64,000 bases of DNA, from assembly GCF_001646655.1 (NCBI RefSeq), contig NZ_LPZN01000041.1, forward strand, positions 1 through 64,000, read 5' to 3'. The stretch is from Rhodococcus gordoniae (GTDB taxonomy: Bacteria > Actinomycetota > Actinomycetes > Mycobacteriales > Mycobacteriaceae). Positions 46,624-55,630 of the stretch are shown here, in pieces. The stretch's first letter is position 1, and every line of letters begins with the position of its first letter. The notes under the pieces were generated by a model. It did no database searches, was not told the origin of the DNA, and worked only from the letters and a program-made list of their open reading frames with translations. Position numbers and translations under genes: made by a program.

Positions 46624-48204
46624 GTGAACCGTCGCCAGGCGAGACCGCCGATGAGCGTGGCGGGCCAGCTGCTCATCCTCCAGTCGGTCGTGTTCACGGT
46701 GGTAGCGATCGTGGCGGGTGCGCTCATCGTCGTCGACGAACGGCGCGACGCCGACGACGCCACCCGTCGCGGCGTGACCGATATCGCAGTGACCACCGCG
46801 GTGTTCCCGGAGATCGCCGAGGGGCTGCTCGCCCCCGACCCGACCGCCACGCTCCAGCCGCGCGCCGAACAGATCCGTGAGGCGACCGGAGTGGACTTCG
46901 TCGTGATCGTGGACCCGGACGGGCTCCGCGTGACGCATCCGGTCCCGGAGAGGATCGGACTCCCGTACACCGGCCACATCGACGAGGCCCGGTCCGGGCA
47001 ACCGTTCAGCGAGACGTACACGGGCAGCCTCGGATCGTCGATCCGCACCATCGCGCCGGTCTACGACGACGGCACGCTCGTCGGATTCGTGTCGGTCGGG
47101 GTGACACGGGAGAGGATCGCCGAGAACTTCGTGCGGAGCCTTCCGGGCATCGTCGGGCTGGTGGCGGCCGGGCTCGTGGTCACCGCGGCGGGGGGATACC
47201 TGATCGCGCGGCGCCTGCGCCGTCAGACCCTCGGGCTCGATCCCGACCAGCTGCGGCGCATGTACGAACACCACGACGCCGTCCTGCACTCGATCGGCGA
47301 AGGGCTGCTGGTGTTCGGTGGAGCACCCGGCGCCTCACCGCAGGTCGACGTCGTCAACGACGAGGCACGCCGCCTGCTCGGCCTTCCCCCGACCGGGCCG
47401 GTCCCCTTCGACGCCCTGCCCGAGACACTGCGCGAACTCGCAACCACCGGCGAGGCACGCGACGAGGTGCACCTGACGCGCGACCGCACCCTCGTCGTCA
47501 ACAGCGACGCGGTGAACTGGAACGAGCGTCGCATCGGCACCGTCGTCACCCTCCGCGACCACACCGAGTTGCGCGGTGTCCTCGGTGAACTCGACTCGGT
47601 CCGCGGATTCGCCGAGTCGCTGCGGGCGCAGGCCCACGAGTCGGCAAACCGTCTGCACACCATCGTCACGATGGTCGAACTCGGCCGGACGGAGGACGCG
47701 GTCGCGTTCGCGACGCAGGAACTGGCGGTCTCCCAGCACCTGATCGACCGGTTGACCAGTGCCGTCCACGAGCCGGCGCTGTCGGCGTTGCTGCTCGGCA
47801 AGATCGACGAGGCCGCCGAGCGAGGTGTGGAACTGACCGTCACCGACGACACGGAACTGGGCCCGGTTCCGTCCATCCCGGCGCGCGATATCGTCACCCT
47901 CGTCGGGAATCTCATCGACAACGCCATCGACGCCTCCCATGCGTCGGACGACCCATGGGTGGAGGTGACTGTGCGTCGGGACGATTCGTCGATGATCGTG
48001 GAGGTCGCCGACAGCGGGCCGGGGATGTCGCCGGAGGTGCTGGCCCGGGCCATGCAGCGCGGCTACTCCACCAAGTCCGAGCAGCGCGGCCTCGGACTCG
48101 CACTCGTCGCCCAGGTCGTGGCGCGTCACGGGGGAACTCTGCGCACCGAACCGTCGCTGGGTTCGATGATCGTCGCCGTGATCCCCCTGGAGAGCCGGTC
48201 GTGA
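46624..48204 (+). CDS. CitA/DcuS-family sensor histidine kinase
   Basis: The 526-residue membrane kinase senses an external carboxylate. It has an N-terminal helix (about 12-37), a periplasmic-type PAS/Cache sensor (about 40-172), a second helix (about 174-195), a cytoplasmic PAS region, a dimerisation helix with the phosphoacceptor His in RAQAHESANRLHTI, and an ATPase domain (NLIDNAIDAS, DSGPGM, GLGLALV). The order and His-box are those of the CitA/DcuS group. Its stop overlaps the regulator GTG by 4 nt. Confidence 0.92.
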   Translation: MNRRQARPPMSVAGQLLILQSVVFTVVAIVAGALIVVDERRDADDATRRGVTDIAVTTAVFPEIAEGLLAPDPTATLQPRAEQIREATGVDFVVIVDPDGLRVTHPVPERIGLPYTGHIDEARSGQPFSETYTGSLGSSIRTIAPVYDDGTLVGFVSVGVTRERIAENFVRSLPGIVGLVAAGLVVTAAGGYLIARRLRRQTLGLDPDQLRRMYEHHDAVLHSIGEGLLVFGGAPGASPQVDVVNDEARRLLGLPPTGPVPFDALPETLRELATTGEARDEVHLTRDRTLVVNSDAVNWNERRIGTVVTLRDHTELRGVLGELDSVRGFAESLRAQAHESANRLHTIVTMVELGRTEDAVAFATQELAVSQHLIDRLTSAVHEPALSALLLGKIDEAAERGVELTVTDDTELGPVPSIPARDIVTLVGNLIDNAIDASHASDDPWVEVTVRRDDSSMIVEVADSGPGMSPEVLARAMQRGYSTKSEQRGLGLALVAQVVARHGGTLRTEPSLGSMIVAVIPLESRS

Positions 48205-48893
48205 TCCGGGTGCTCGTCGTCGAGGACGAACCGCTCATCGCCGAGGCCCACCGCGAATACGTCGGGAGGGTGGACGGATTCGAGGTGGTAGGTGTCGCGC
48301 ACACGGGTAGCGACGCCGTGCGGGCGGTCGCGTCGGCTGCGCGGGTGGGCACACCGGTGGATCTGGTGCTGCTCGACATCGGGCTCCCCGACACGAGCGG
48401 CCTCGAAGTGGCTGCACGCCTGAGCGCCGGTCGTCCGAGTCCCGACATCATCGCCGTCACGTCGAACCGCGATCTGGAGGTCGTGCGGACGGCGGTCGCG
48501 CGGGGTGTGGTGCTGTATCTGCTCAAGCCGTTCACCTTCGCGGCACTGCAGGACAAGCTCGAACAGTACGTGGCCTACCGCTCGGCGTTGCGCGACGCCG
48601 AGACCGCGGCGGGCCAGCACGATATCGATCGCGCCATGTCGGCTCTGCGCACGAGCAGTTCCCGTCCGTCCACACCCAAGGGCATCTCCCCCGACACGCT
48701 GTCGAAGATCACCGATTTCCTTCATCACGCCGACGGGCCGCGAACCGCTGCGGAAGTCGGATCGGCCGTGGGGGTCTCACGCGTGACGGCGTGGCGCTAT
48801 CTCGAACGGCTCGCCGACGACGGCGCCGCGACCCGACTCACCGAATACGGCCGCGCCGGTCGACCGCAGGTCCGGTACGAACTGCGCAGGTGA
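48201..48893 (+). CDS. CitB/DcuR-family response regulator
   Basis: The 230-residue regulator has a receiver domain with the acidic pocket (VVEDE), phosphoacceptor Asp59 in LVLLDIGLPD and Lys in LLKPF. A helix-turn-helix domain follows (AAEVGSAVGVSRVTAWRYLERL). It is partner to the preceding kinase and the likely activator of the divergent dctA. Confidence 0.93.
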   Translation: MIRVLVVEDEPLIAEAHREYVGRVDGFEVVGVAHTGSDAVRAVASAARVGTPVDLVLLDIGLPDTSGLEVAARLSAGRPSPDIIAVTSNRDLEVVRTAVARGVVLYLLKPFTFAALQDKLEQYVAYRSALRDAETAAGQHDIDRAMSALRTSSSRPSTPKGISPDTLSKITDFLHHADGPRTAAEVGSAVGVSRVTAWRYLERLADDGAATRLTEYGRAGRPQVRYELRR

Positions 48894-48976
48894 GCAGTTT
48901 GCTATCGGCTACACAGTTCGTCATTCGCGTCGGCAATTGCTGCGGCGAATAGCGAGAACGCGAGCGGATACCGAGC

Positions 48977-51124
48977 TCAGCCCGCAGCGGTCTCCGCGCG
49001 GTAGGCACCGGACGTCTCGAGCACCCACGCGAACTCGAACGCGACCTCGCGCCACTTCTCGTACCGGCCCGACACACCGCCGTGTCCCGCGCTCATCTCC
49101 GTCTTGAGCAGCAACGGCGCATCGCCGGTCTTCGTCGCGCGTAGCTTGGCGACCCACTTGGCGGGTTCGACGTAGAGCACGCGCGTGTCGTTGATGCTGG
49201 TGATCGCGAGGATCGCCGGGTAATCCTTGGCCTCGACGTTCTCGTAGGGGCTGTAGGAGCGCATGTACTCGTACACCTCGGGATTCGCGAGCGGGTTGCC
49301 CCACTCGTCCCATTCGATCACCGTGAGCGGCAACGACGGATCGAGGATCGACGTGAGCGGGTCGACGAACGGGACGTTCGCGAGGATGCCCGCGAACAGT
49401 TCGGGCGCGATGTTCGCGACCGCACCCATGAGCAGGCCACCGGCGCTACCACCGTCGGCGACGAGCTTCTCCGGGCTCGTGACACCGGTGTCGATCAGGT
49501 GCCGCGCGCACGCCACGAAGTCGGTGAAGGTGTTCTTCTTCGTCAGCGACTTGCCGTTCTCGTACCAGTGCCGGCCCATCTCGCCGCCGCCGCGCACGTG
49601 CGCGACCGCGAACACCATGCCCCGGTCGAGCAGCGACAGCCGCGCGACGGAGAAGGCCGGGTCGATACTGGCCTCGTACGAGCCGTAGCCGTACAGCAGC
49701 GTGGGCGCGTTCTCCGGGGTGCCCTTCCGCACGACGATCGACAACGGGATCGTCGTGCCGTCCTCGGCGGTCGCCCAGTCGCGGCGCTGCTCGTAGAGCG
49801 ACGGGTCGAAGTCGCCGAGCACCGGCTGCGACTTGAGCAGCGTCAGCTCGCCCGTGCTCACGGTGTAGTCGTAGACCCGGCTCGGGGTGATGAACGAGGT
49901 GTAGCCCAGACGCAGGGTGGGCTGGGTCCATTCGGGATTCGCGCCCGGTCCGACGGCGAAGAGTTCCTCGCCGAATTCGAGTTCGGTGAGCGTGCCGTAG
50001 CCCTCGTCGGTCAACGGCCACACCGCGAGCCGGGTGAGGGCCTCCCGACGGTAACCGAGCACGAGGTGCCCTTCGAACGCGTCGACGTCCTCGAGGCGCA
50101 CGTCGTGCCGGTGTCCGATCAGGGTGCGCAGGGCGGACGGGTCGTCGACGGGAGCTTCGGCGAGCACGAAGTTCTCGGCCTTCTCCCCCGTCTCGGGGTC
50201 GACGTCGTTGTGCAGGACGAGGAATCGGTCCTCACCTGCGATCACCGCGTGTTCCGCGCCGTACTCCACACCTTCGCGGCGCGGCAGGATCACACGGAAT
50301 TCGCCTGTGGGGTCGGCGGATTCGAGTACCCATCCCTCGGTGGTGATCTTGGACCCGACCCAGATCATGAGGTACTTCTCGCTGCGCGTCGAACCGATCG
50401 ACACCCAGTACCGCTCGTCGGGTTCGTGGAAGACCTTCACGTCCTCGTCGACGGCGGTGCCGAGCTTGTGCCGCCAGACGGTGTCGGGCCGCCACGACTC
50501 GTCGACCGTCTGATAGAAGACGTGGCTGTGGTCGAGCGCCCACGTCGCCCCCGGTGCGGTGCCGGGGATCTCGTCGGCCAGCAACGCGCCCGTGGCCAGG
50601 TTCTTGAATCGCAGCGTGTACCGCTCGTCGCCGACGACATCGGTCGAGTACGCGAGCAGCGTGCCGTCGTGGCTGATCGAGAACGCCCCGAGCGAGAAGA
50701 ACTCGTGCCCTTCGGCCTCGACGTTGCCGTCGAGGAGCACCTGTTCGCCGGGGAGTTCGACGCCCGGGGTCACGTTCGGCGGTGTCCAATCGTCGGCGTC
50801 GGCGATCGGGCACCGGCACTGGATCGCGTACTGCTTGCCCTCGACCGTGCGGGCGTAGTACCACCACTCACCCATCCGGGTGGGGACCGACATGTCGGTC
50901 TCCTGAGTGCGCGACCTGATCTCCTCGAAGATCGTTTCACGCAGCGGAGCGAGATGTTCCGTCTGCGCCTCGGTGTACGAGTTCTCCGCTTCCAGATACG
51001 CGACGACCTCGGGGTCGTTCTTGTCGCGCAGCCATTCGTAGTCGTCGACGAAGGTGTGCCCGTGATGGGTGCGCGCGAGCGGCACCTTCTTCGCGACCGG
51101 CGGAGTGATCTTCGAGGAGGTCAT
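48977..51124 (-). CDS. ptrB: Oligopeptidase B (S9 prolyl-oligopeptidase family)
   Basis: This is a cytosolic serine peptidase cutting small peptides after basic residues. The 715-residue protein has an N-terminal seven-bladed propeller and a C-terminal hydrolase domain with the nucleophile in GGSAGGLLMG, Asp in SINDTRVLY and His in MSAGHGGVSGR. It is intact here; in M. tuberculosis the corresponding locus is annotated as two pieces. It lies 6 bp downstream of purC. Confidence 0.95.
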   Translation of the reverse strand: MTSSKITPPVAKKVPLARTHHGHTFVDDYEWLRDKNDPEVVAYLEAENSYTEAQTEHLAPLRETIFEEIRSRTQETDMSVPTRMGEWWYYARTVEGKQYAIQCRCPIADADDWTPPNVTPGVELPGEQVLLDGNVEAEGHEFFSLGAFSISHDGTLLAYSTDVVGDERYTLRFKNLATGALLADEIPGTAPGATWALDHSHVFYQTVDESWRPDTVWRHKLGTAVDEDVKVFHEPDERYWVSIGSTRSEKYLMIWVGSKITTEGWVLESADPTGEFRVILPRREGVEYGAEHAVIAGEDRFLVLHNDVDPETGEKAENFVLAEAPVDDPSALRTLIGHRHDVRLEDVDAFEGHLVLGYRREALTRLAVWPLTDEGYGTLTELEFGEELFAVGPGANPEWTQPTLRLGYTSFITPSRVYDYTVSTGELTLLKSQPVLGDFDPSLYEQRRDWATAEDGTTIPLSIVVRKGTPENAPTLLYGYGSYEASIDPAFSVARLSLLDRGMVFAVAHVRGGGEMGRHWYENGKSLTKKNTFTDFVACARHLIDTGVTSPEKLVADGGSAGGLLMGAVANIAPELFAGILANVPFVDPLTSILDPSLPLTVIEWDEWGNPLANPEVYEYMRSYSPYENVEAKDYPAILAITSINDTRVLYVEPAKWVAKLRATKTGDAPLLLKTEMSAGHGGVSGRYEKWREVAFEFAWVLETSGAYRAETAAG

Positions 51125-51130
51125 ATGCGG

Positions 51131-52018
51131 TCAGCCGATCCAATCGTCGAAGGACAGTCCCGAAATACGTTCGTACGCCTCGATGTAGCGAGCTCGCGTC
51201 TTGTCGACGACGTGCTGCGGCAGCGGCGGGGGCGGGGGGTCGGAGGCGCGGTCCCAGCCCGATTCGGGTCCGGTGAGCCAGTTCCGGACGATCTGCTTGT
51301 CGAAGCTGGGCTGAACCTTGCCCTCCTCGTACTCGTTCGCGTCCCAGTAGCGGGACGAATCCGGGGTGAGGACCTCGTCGGCGAGCACCAGATTGCCGGC
51401 CTTGTCGAGACCGAACTCGAACTTGGTGTCGGCGAGCAGGATGCCGCGGTCGGACGCGTACATGGCGGCGCGGTCGTAGATGTCGAGCGTGTCCTGGCGC
51501 AGCTTCATCGCCAGGTTCAGACCGACCTTCTCGACGACGTCGTCGAAGGAGATGTTCTCGTCGTGGTCGCCGAGCGCAGCCTTGCTGGCCGGGGTGAAGA
51601 TCGGCTCGGGCAGTCTGCTGGCCTCGACGAGCCCCTGGGGCAGGGTGACACCGCAGACGGAGCCCGTGGCCTGGTAGTCGAGCAGGCCGGAGCCGGTGAG
51701 GAAGCCTCGGGCGACGCACTCGACGGGCACCATCTCGAGGCGCTTGACCACGAGTGCGCGGCCGAGGACCTCCTCGGGGATACGCTCGTCGTCGGGTTCT
51801 CCCGCGAGGTGGTTGTTGGTGGCGTCGAGCAGCTTGAAGAAGAACACGCTCATCGCAGTGAGGACCCGCCCCTTGTCGGGGATCGGGGTCTCGAGCACGT
51901 GATCGTAGGCCGAGATCCGGTCACTGGCGACGAGGAGCAGGTGCTCGTCGTCGATCACGTACAGATCGCGCACCTTGCCGCCGGCGAGGTGTTGGTAGGA
52001 CTCGAGTGAAGGACGCAC
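51131..52018 (-). CDS. purC: SAICAR synthetase PurC
   Basis: PurC joins CAIR and aspartate with ATP in purine synthesis. The 295-residue protein shows [22 protein letters not shown] (as KVRDLY and [13 protein letters not shown]), [13 protein letters not shown] and [14 protein letters not shown] 52018 is leaderless: TAGGGT lies 6 nt upstream. It is co-transcribed with ptrB. Confidence 0.97.
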   Translation of the reverse strand: MRPSLESYQHLAGGKVRDLYVIDDEHLLLVASDRISAYDHVLETPIPDKGRVLTAMSVFFFKLLDATNNHLAGEPDDERIPEEVLGRALVVKRLEMVPVECVARGFLTGSGLLDYQATGSVCGVTLPQGLVEASRLPEPIFTPASKAALGDHDENISFDDVVEKVGLNLAMKLRQDTLDIYDRAAMYASDRGILLADTKFEFGLDKAGNLVLADEVLTPDSSRYWDANEYEEGKVQPSFDKQIVRNWLTGPESGWDRASDPPPPPLPQHVVDKTRARYIEAYERISGLSFDDWIG

Positions 52019-52024
52019 GCTGAC

Positions 52025-52030
52025 ACCCTA
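52025..52030 (-). promoter_or_regulatory. -10 element (TAGGGT) of purC-ptrB
   Basis: On the minus strand TAGGGT lies 6 nt before GTG 52018, with no ribosome site. Confidence 0.55.
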
Positions 52031-52069
52031 GTGCTCATCGAGTGGCTGCACCGCACCCCGTGGCGGATA

Positions 52070-52115
52070 TCCCACTCGTTCACAGCCGGGTGGAACAACG
52101 AACGTACGAGTGGGA
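52070..52115. promoter_or_regulatory. Spaced 10-bp inverted repeat before the EmrB-type exporter
   Basis: TCCCACTCGT (52070-52079) and ACGAGTGGGA (52106-52115) are perfect complements, 26 nt apart. They end 11 bp before the exporter ATG, between purC and the exporter. This could be a two-site repressor operator or a leader hairpin next to the CAGGAG ribosome site. Confidence 0.5.
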
Positions 52116-52126
52116 ACAGGAGTGGC

Positions 52127-53560
52127 ATGGCCGCATCGTCGCGAGTGGACGTCGGGTTCGGGTCCGAGCGGGGCCCGATCCTCGTCGCCCTGATGCTCGC
52201 CACCGCCCTCGTGGCGCTCGAGAGCACGATCCTGGCCACCGCGATCCCGACGATCGTCGCCGACCTGGGTGGCTTCACCCAGTTCCCGTGGTTGTTCTCC
52301 GCCTATCTGCTCACGCAGGCGGTGCTCGTCCCGGTGTACGGCAAACTTTCCGACGTCTTCGGCCGCACCCCGATCCTGTTGTTCGGTATCGCGGTGTTCG
52401 CGGTGGGTTCGGTGCTGTGCGCGCTGTCGTGGAGCATGCCGGCGCTGATCGCGTTCCGCGCGGTGCAGGGCCTGGGCGCCGGCGCCGTGCTGCCGATGGC
52501 CCAGACCATCGCCGGGGACATCTACACCGTCGCCGAGCGCGCCAAGGCGCAGGGCTATCTCGCCAGTGTGTGGGGGATGTCGGCGGTGATCGGCCCTGCC
52601 GTGGGCGGTGTCTTCGCCGACTTCCTGTCGTGGCGGTGGATCTTCTGGATCAATGTGCCGTTGTGTGCCCTCGCGGCGTGGGTGCTCGTCCGCAACTTCC
52701 GCGAGGACACGCCGTCGGGACCGCGACCGCGCGTGGACTGGGCCGGCGCGGCGACACTCGCGGTGGGCGCCGCCCTGCTGATCCTCGGCCTGCTCGAGGG
52801 CGGGCAGTCCTGGGCGTGGACGTCGGCGACCGGGATCGGCATCTTCGCCGCCGGTGCAGCCCTGATCGCGGTGTTCGTGTGGATCGAGTCCCGCGCCGCC
52901 GAGCCGATCCTGCCGATCCGGCTGTTCACGCGACGTGTGCTGGTCACCACCAGCGCGGTGTCGTGCCTGGTGGGTGCGGTCGTGCTGGGCCTGACCTCGT
53001 ACGTGCCGTCGTTCGTGCAGGGTTCGCTGGGCACCACGGCGCTCGTCGCGGGGTTCACGCTGGCGACGATGACGATCGGCTGGCCGATCGCGGCGGCGCA
53101 GTCGGGCCGACTCTATCTGCGGATCGGTTTTCGCAACACCGGTCTGGTGGGTGCGGTGCCGCTGTTGTGCGGCGCGGCGCTGTTGACGCAGGTCGGGGTG
53201 GATTCGGCTCCCTGGGAGGTGGCGCTCTGCTGCGTGCTCGTGGGACTCGGGATGGGGTTGATCGCCAGTCCCGCGCTGATCGCGGCGCAGTCCAGCGTCG
53301 ACTGGTCCGAGCGGGGCGTCGTCACGGGCGCGAACGCCTTCGCACGTGCGATCGGCAGCGCGGTGGGCGTGGCGGTGTTCGGTGCGCTGGCCAATGCAGC
53401 CCTCGGGGGCGCAGCGGCGGACGAGACCGTCACCGGAACTCCCGGTGCGGCGCAGTTGGCGGACTCGGTGGCGCCGGTGTTCGTCGCCGTTCTGGTGTGC
53501 GCCGGACTGCTCGTGTCGTGCGTGTGTTCGATCCCGAATCGTCCGGCAGCGGCCGGGTAG
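52127..53560 (+). CDS. DHA2-family (EmrB-type) MFS drug exporter
   Basis: The 477-residue transporter has about 14 membrane helices, motif A-like YGKLSDVFGRTPIL after helix 2 and motif C-like GLGAGAVLPM and SAVIGPAVGG segments. It probably exports hydrophobic or toxic compounds by proton exchange. ATG 52127 with AGGAG 5 nt upstream was chosen over the far-upstream in-frame start. It corresponds to mycobacterial emrB (Rv0783c type). No TetR or MarR regulator is adjacent. Confidence 0.92.
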   Translation: MAASSRVDVGFGSERGPILVALMLATALVALESTILATAIPTIVADLGGFTQFPWLFSAYLLTQAVLVPVYGKLSDVFGRTPILLFGIAVFAVGSVLCALSWSMPALIAFRAVQGLGAGAVLPMAQTIAGDIYTVAERAKAQGYLASVWGMSAVIGPAVGGVFADFLSWRWIFWINVPLCALAAWVLVRNFREDTPSGPRPRVDWAGAATLAVGAALLILGLLEGGQSWAWTSATGIGIFAAGAALIAVFVWIESRAAEPILPIRLFTRRVLVTTSAVSCLVGAVVLGLTSYVPSFVQGSLGTTALVAGFTLATMTIGWPIAAAQSGRLYLRIGFRNTGLVGAVPLLCGAALLTQVGVDSAPWEVALCCVLVGLGMGLIASPALIAAQSSVDWSERGVVTGANAFARAIGSAVGVAVFGALANAALGGAAADETVTGTPGAAQLADSVAPVFVAVLVCAGLLVSCVCSIPNRPAAAG

Positions 53561-53634
53561 GCGACACGCCGCGTGCCTATACCGTTACCTGTGCGCTGTT
53601 TCGTATTCGCTCGGAATCGGGCACCATCTCTGCG

Positions 53635-54033
53635 GTGAGAACGACAAGCGGCGGCAAGGACACCATCGACGACGTGACGTACTTCCCCGTCGGGGCTGCG
53701 GAACACGCTCTGCAGCGACTGGCACACGCCACGGCGATGCAGGACACGACGGATTACGAGTCGCTGCGCTCGGCCATGGACGCGGAGTACTTCTGGCGCG
53801 GTGTCGCCGAGACCTTCCGGATCGCGGACGAGGCGTTCCGGATCGTGTCGTCCGCGACACGCGACCGGCAGGACATCTCCGCGCACGTCATGGCGCGCGC
53901 TGCCGACTGGGTGGGCACCATCGAGCTCGCCACCGAAGGTTCCCGGTTGTACGGGGCACTCGTCGCCTACACCCAGGGTGTCAGCGAAGGGTATTCGGCA
54001 GTGGAGGCGTGGGCGCGCGACGGACGAGCATGA
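53635..54033 (+). CDS. Hypothetical protein, 132 residues
   Basis: I do not recognise this protein. It is soluble and mostly helical by composition, with the recognisable stretch FPVGAAEHALQRLAHATAMQ near the front and YTQGVSEGYSAVEAWARDG at the end. GTG 53635 has CACCAT 7 nt upstream and no good ribosome site, so the start is tentative. The frame is supported by typical codon use and by the terminator 6 bp after the stop. A short AT-richer stretch (about 53570-53615) separates it from the exporter, so it may have its own promoter. Confidence 0.6.
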   Translation: MRTTSGGKDTIDDVTYFPVGAAEHALQRLAHATAMQDTTDYESLRSAMDAEYFWRGVAETFRIADEAFRIVSSATRDRQDISAHVMARAADWVGTIELATEGSRLYGALVAYTQGVSEGYSAVEAWARDGRA

Positions 54034-54039
54034 CGCGAT

Positions 54040-54068
54040 GCGGGGCCGGGGTGTCCATCCGGCCCCGC
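54040..54068. terminator. Bidirectional terminator between the orphan gene and the siderophore operon
   Basis: A perfect 10-bp stem (GCGGGGCCGG, 9-nt loop, CCGGCCCCGC) lies in the 61-bp convergent gap. Confidence 0.82.
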
Positions 54069-54094
54069 CTCCTCTCGTCCTGGGGGACCGTCCG

Positions 54095-55351
54095 TCAGGC
54101 GACGGCTTCGAGATCGCCCGCGTCCCGGAAACGCCGCAGTGTCGGAGTCGAGACGAACATCACCGCGATGACGGCCACACCGGCGACGCCGTAGACGGTC
54201 AGGGCCATGGAGATCGGTACCAGGGAGGCCACGACTCCGGCCGCGACGGCGCCCACGGAGGTACCGGCCGTCACCTGCGCGCCCCACACCGCCGCGATCC
54301 GTCCGCGGTACTCGTCGGAGGTGTTGCGCTGGACGGTGGCGTACCGCACGACGTCCGCGAGCGAGTCACCGAATCCGTGTGCGGCGAGACCGAACAGCAC
54401 CACGGCGAGGATGCCGGTCGCACCGGCACCCACCAGACCCGCGGCCGAGACCGCCATGAGCAGGTAGACCACCAGCCCGTACCGGCGGATCGACCCGGTC
54501 CAGCCGCTGGTCAGCGACCCCACGACGGCCCCGACGGCGGGCGCCGTGTAGAGCAGGCCCACCACCGACGGACCGACGCCGAGCACTTCGTCGGCGAATT
54601 CCGGGATGAGCACGGCCCAGCCGGACAGCAACATCGCGAGGAACCCCACGATCAGCACCTGGCCCACCACACGGTTGTGTGCCGCGTACCGGAAGCCCGA
54701 CATCACCGATCTCAGCGGTGATTCCTCCGCGACATGCGTCGGGGGCAGCGACGGCAGGCGGGTGATGCAGAAGGTGGTGATCGCCGTGGTGAACGCGGCC
54801 AGCGCGTAGGCCACGCCCACGCCACCGGCGGCGATGACGACACCGCCGAGGGCCGGGCCGATCATGGCGCCGAGGTCGGCCGTGAGCGCCATGAGCGCAC
54901 CGGCCGCGGCGAGCTTGTCGCGCGGGATCAGGCTGGGAGTGACCGCCATGAGCGCGGTCGACGAGATCCCGCCCGCGATGCCGTCGACGACGGCGAGCAC
55001 GTAGATCGCCCACATCTGCGGTACCGGCAGGATCGCGTTGACCGCCAGCAGGGCGAAGGCGACGCCCGCGGTGCCGCGCGCGATCGCGATGACATTCCGC
55101 CGGTCGTAGCGGTCGGCGAGCACCCCGCCGGCGAAGGTGGCCGCGAAGGTGGTGACACCGATCACCGCGGAGACCGCGGCGACCTGCGCCGTCGAGCCGG
55201 TGAGCTGGTACACCTGCACGGGCACCGCCACGATGAGGAAACCGAGACCGAACAGCGAGACGACGCGTGCGGTGAACAGGTACCGGAATTCGCGGCTGGT
55301 GCGCAGCGGGTCGATGTCGATGAAGAGTTTCTCGAAGACGGCCACGATCAC
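54095..55351 (-). CDS. EntS-like MFS siderophore exporter
   Basis: The 418-residue protein has 12 predicted helices. Its order matches the enterobactin exporter EntS: an N-terminal REFRYLFTARVVSLFGLGFL, then VAVPVQVYQLTGST, GGVLADRYDRRNVI, and a long middle domain ending PLRSVMSGFRYAAHNRVVG. It would move a finished catechol siderophore across the cytoplasmic membrane. GTG 55351 lies 4 bp after the carrier-protein stop, so NRPS, carrier and exporter form one operon. It runs convergent with the orphan gene. Confidence 0.85.
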   Translation of the reverse strand: MIVAVFEKLFIDIDPLRTSREFRYLFTARVVSLFGLGFLIVAVPVQVYQLTGSTAQVAAVSAVIGVTTFAATFAGGVLADRYDRRNVIAIARGTAGVAFALLAVNAILPVPQMWAIYVLAVVDGIAGGISSTALMAVTPSLIPRDKLAAAGALMALTADLGAMIGPALGGVVIAAGGVGVAYALAAFTTAITTFCITRLPSLPPTHVAEESPLRSVMSGFRYAAHNRVVGQVLIVGFLAMLLSGWAVLIPEFADEVLGVGPSVVGLLYTAPAVGAVVGSLTSGWTGSIRRYGLVVYLLMAVSAAGLVGAGATGILAVVLFGLAAHGFGDSLADVVRYATVQRNTSDEYRGRIAAVWGAQVTAGTSVGAVAAGVVASLVPISMALTVYGVAGVAVIAVMFVSTPTLRRFRDAGDLEAVA

Positions 55352-55355
55352 CCGC

Positions 55356-55577
55356 TCATCCGCGGGCGAGCAGCGCGATCCACTGCTCGAGGTCGGGGGC
55401 CGAGGCGAGATCCACGAAATCGACTTCGACTCCGGCGCTGCGCCACTGCTCCACGAGGGCCATCAACCGCACCGAGTCGAGTCCCTGGTCGACGAGGCTC
55501 GCCGACGGATCGAGTTCGTCGACGTCGATGTCCAGGATCCTGGCGGTGTCGGCAAGGACGGTAGTGCGATCGAGCAC
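55356..55577 (-). CDS. Free-standing aryl-carrier-like protein (EntB C-terminal type)
   Basis: The 73-residue protein is one phosphopantetheine carrier domain. The attachment Ser35 lies in DQGLDSVRLMALVEQWR, followed by VDFVDLASAPDLEQW. This closely follows the aryl carrier domain at the end of isochorismatases such as EntB, DhbB and VibB, but no isochorismatase part is present. It would hold 2,3-dihydroxybenzoate or a similar acid, activated by a ligase not in the window, and pass it to the NRPS. GTG 55577 has AAGGAG 6 nt upstream. Confidence 0.87.
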   Translation of the reverse strand: MLDRTTVLADTARILDIDVDELDPSASLVDQGLDSVRLMALVEQWRSAGVEVDFVDLASAPDLEQWIALLARG

Positions 55578-55630
55578 GGAGTTCTCCTTCTTTCGATATA
55601 TGCACGGTGCAGGATGCTGCACCGTCGGGC

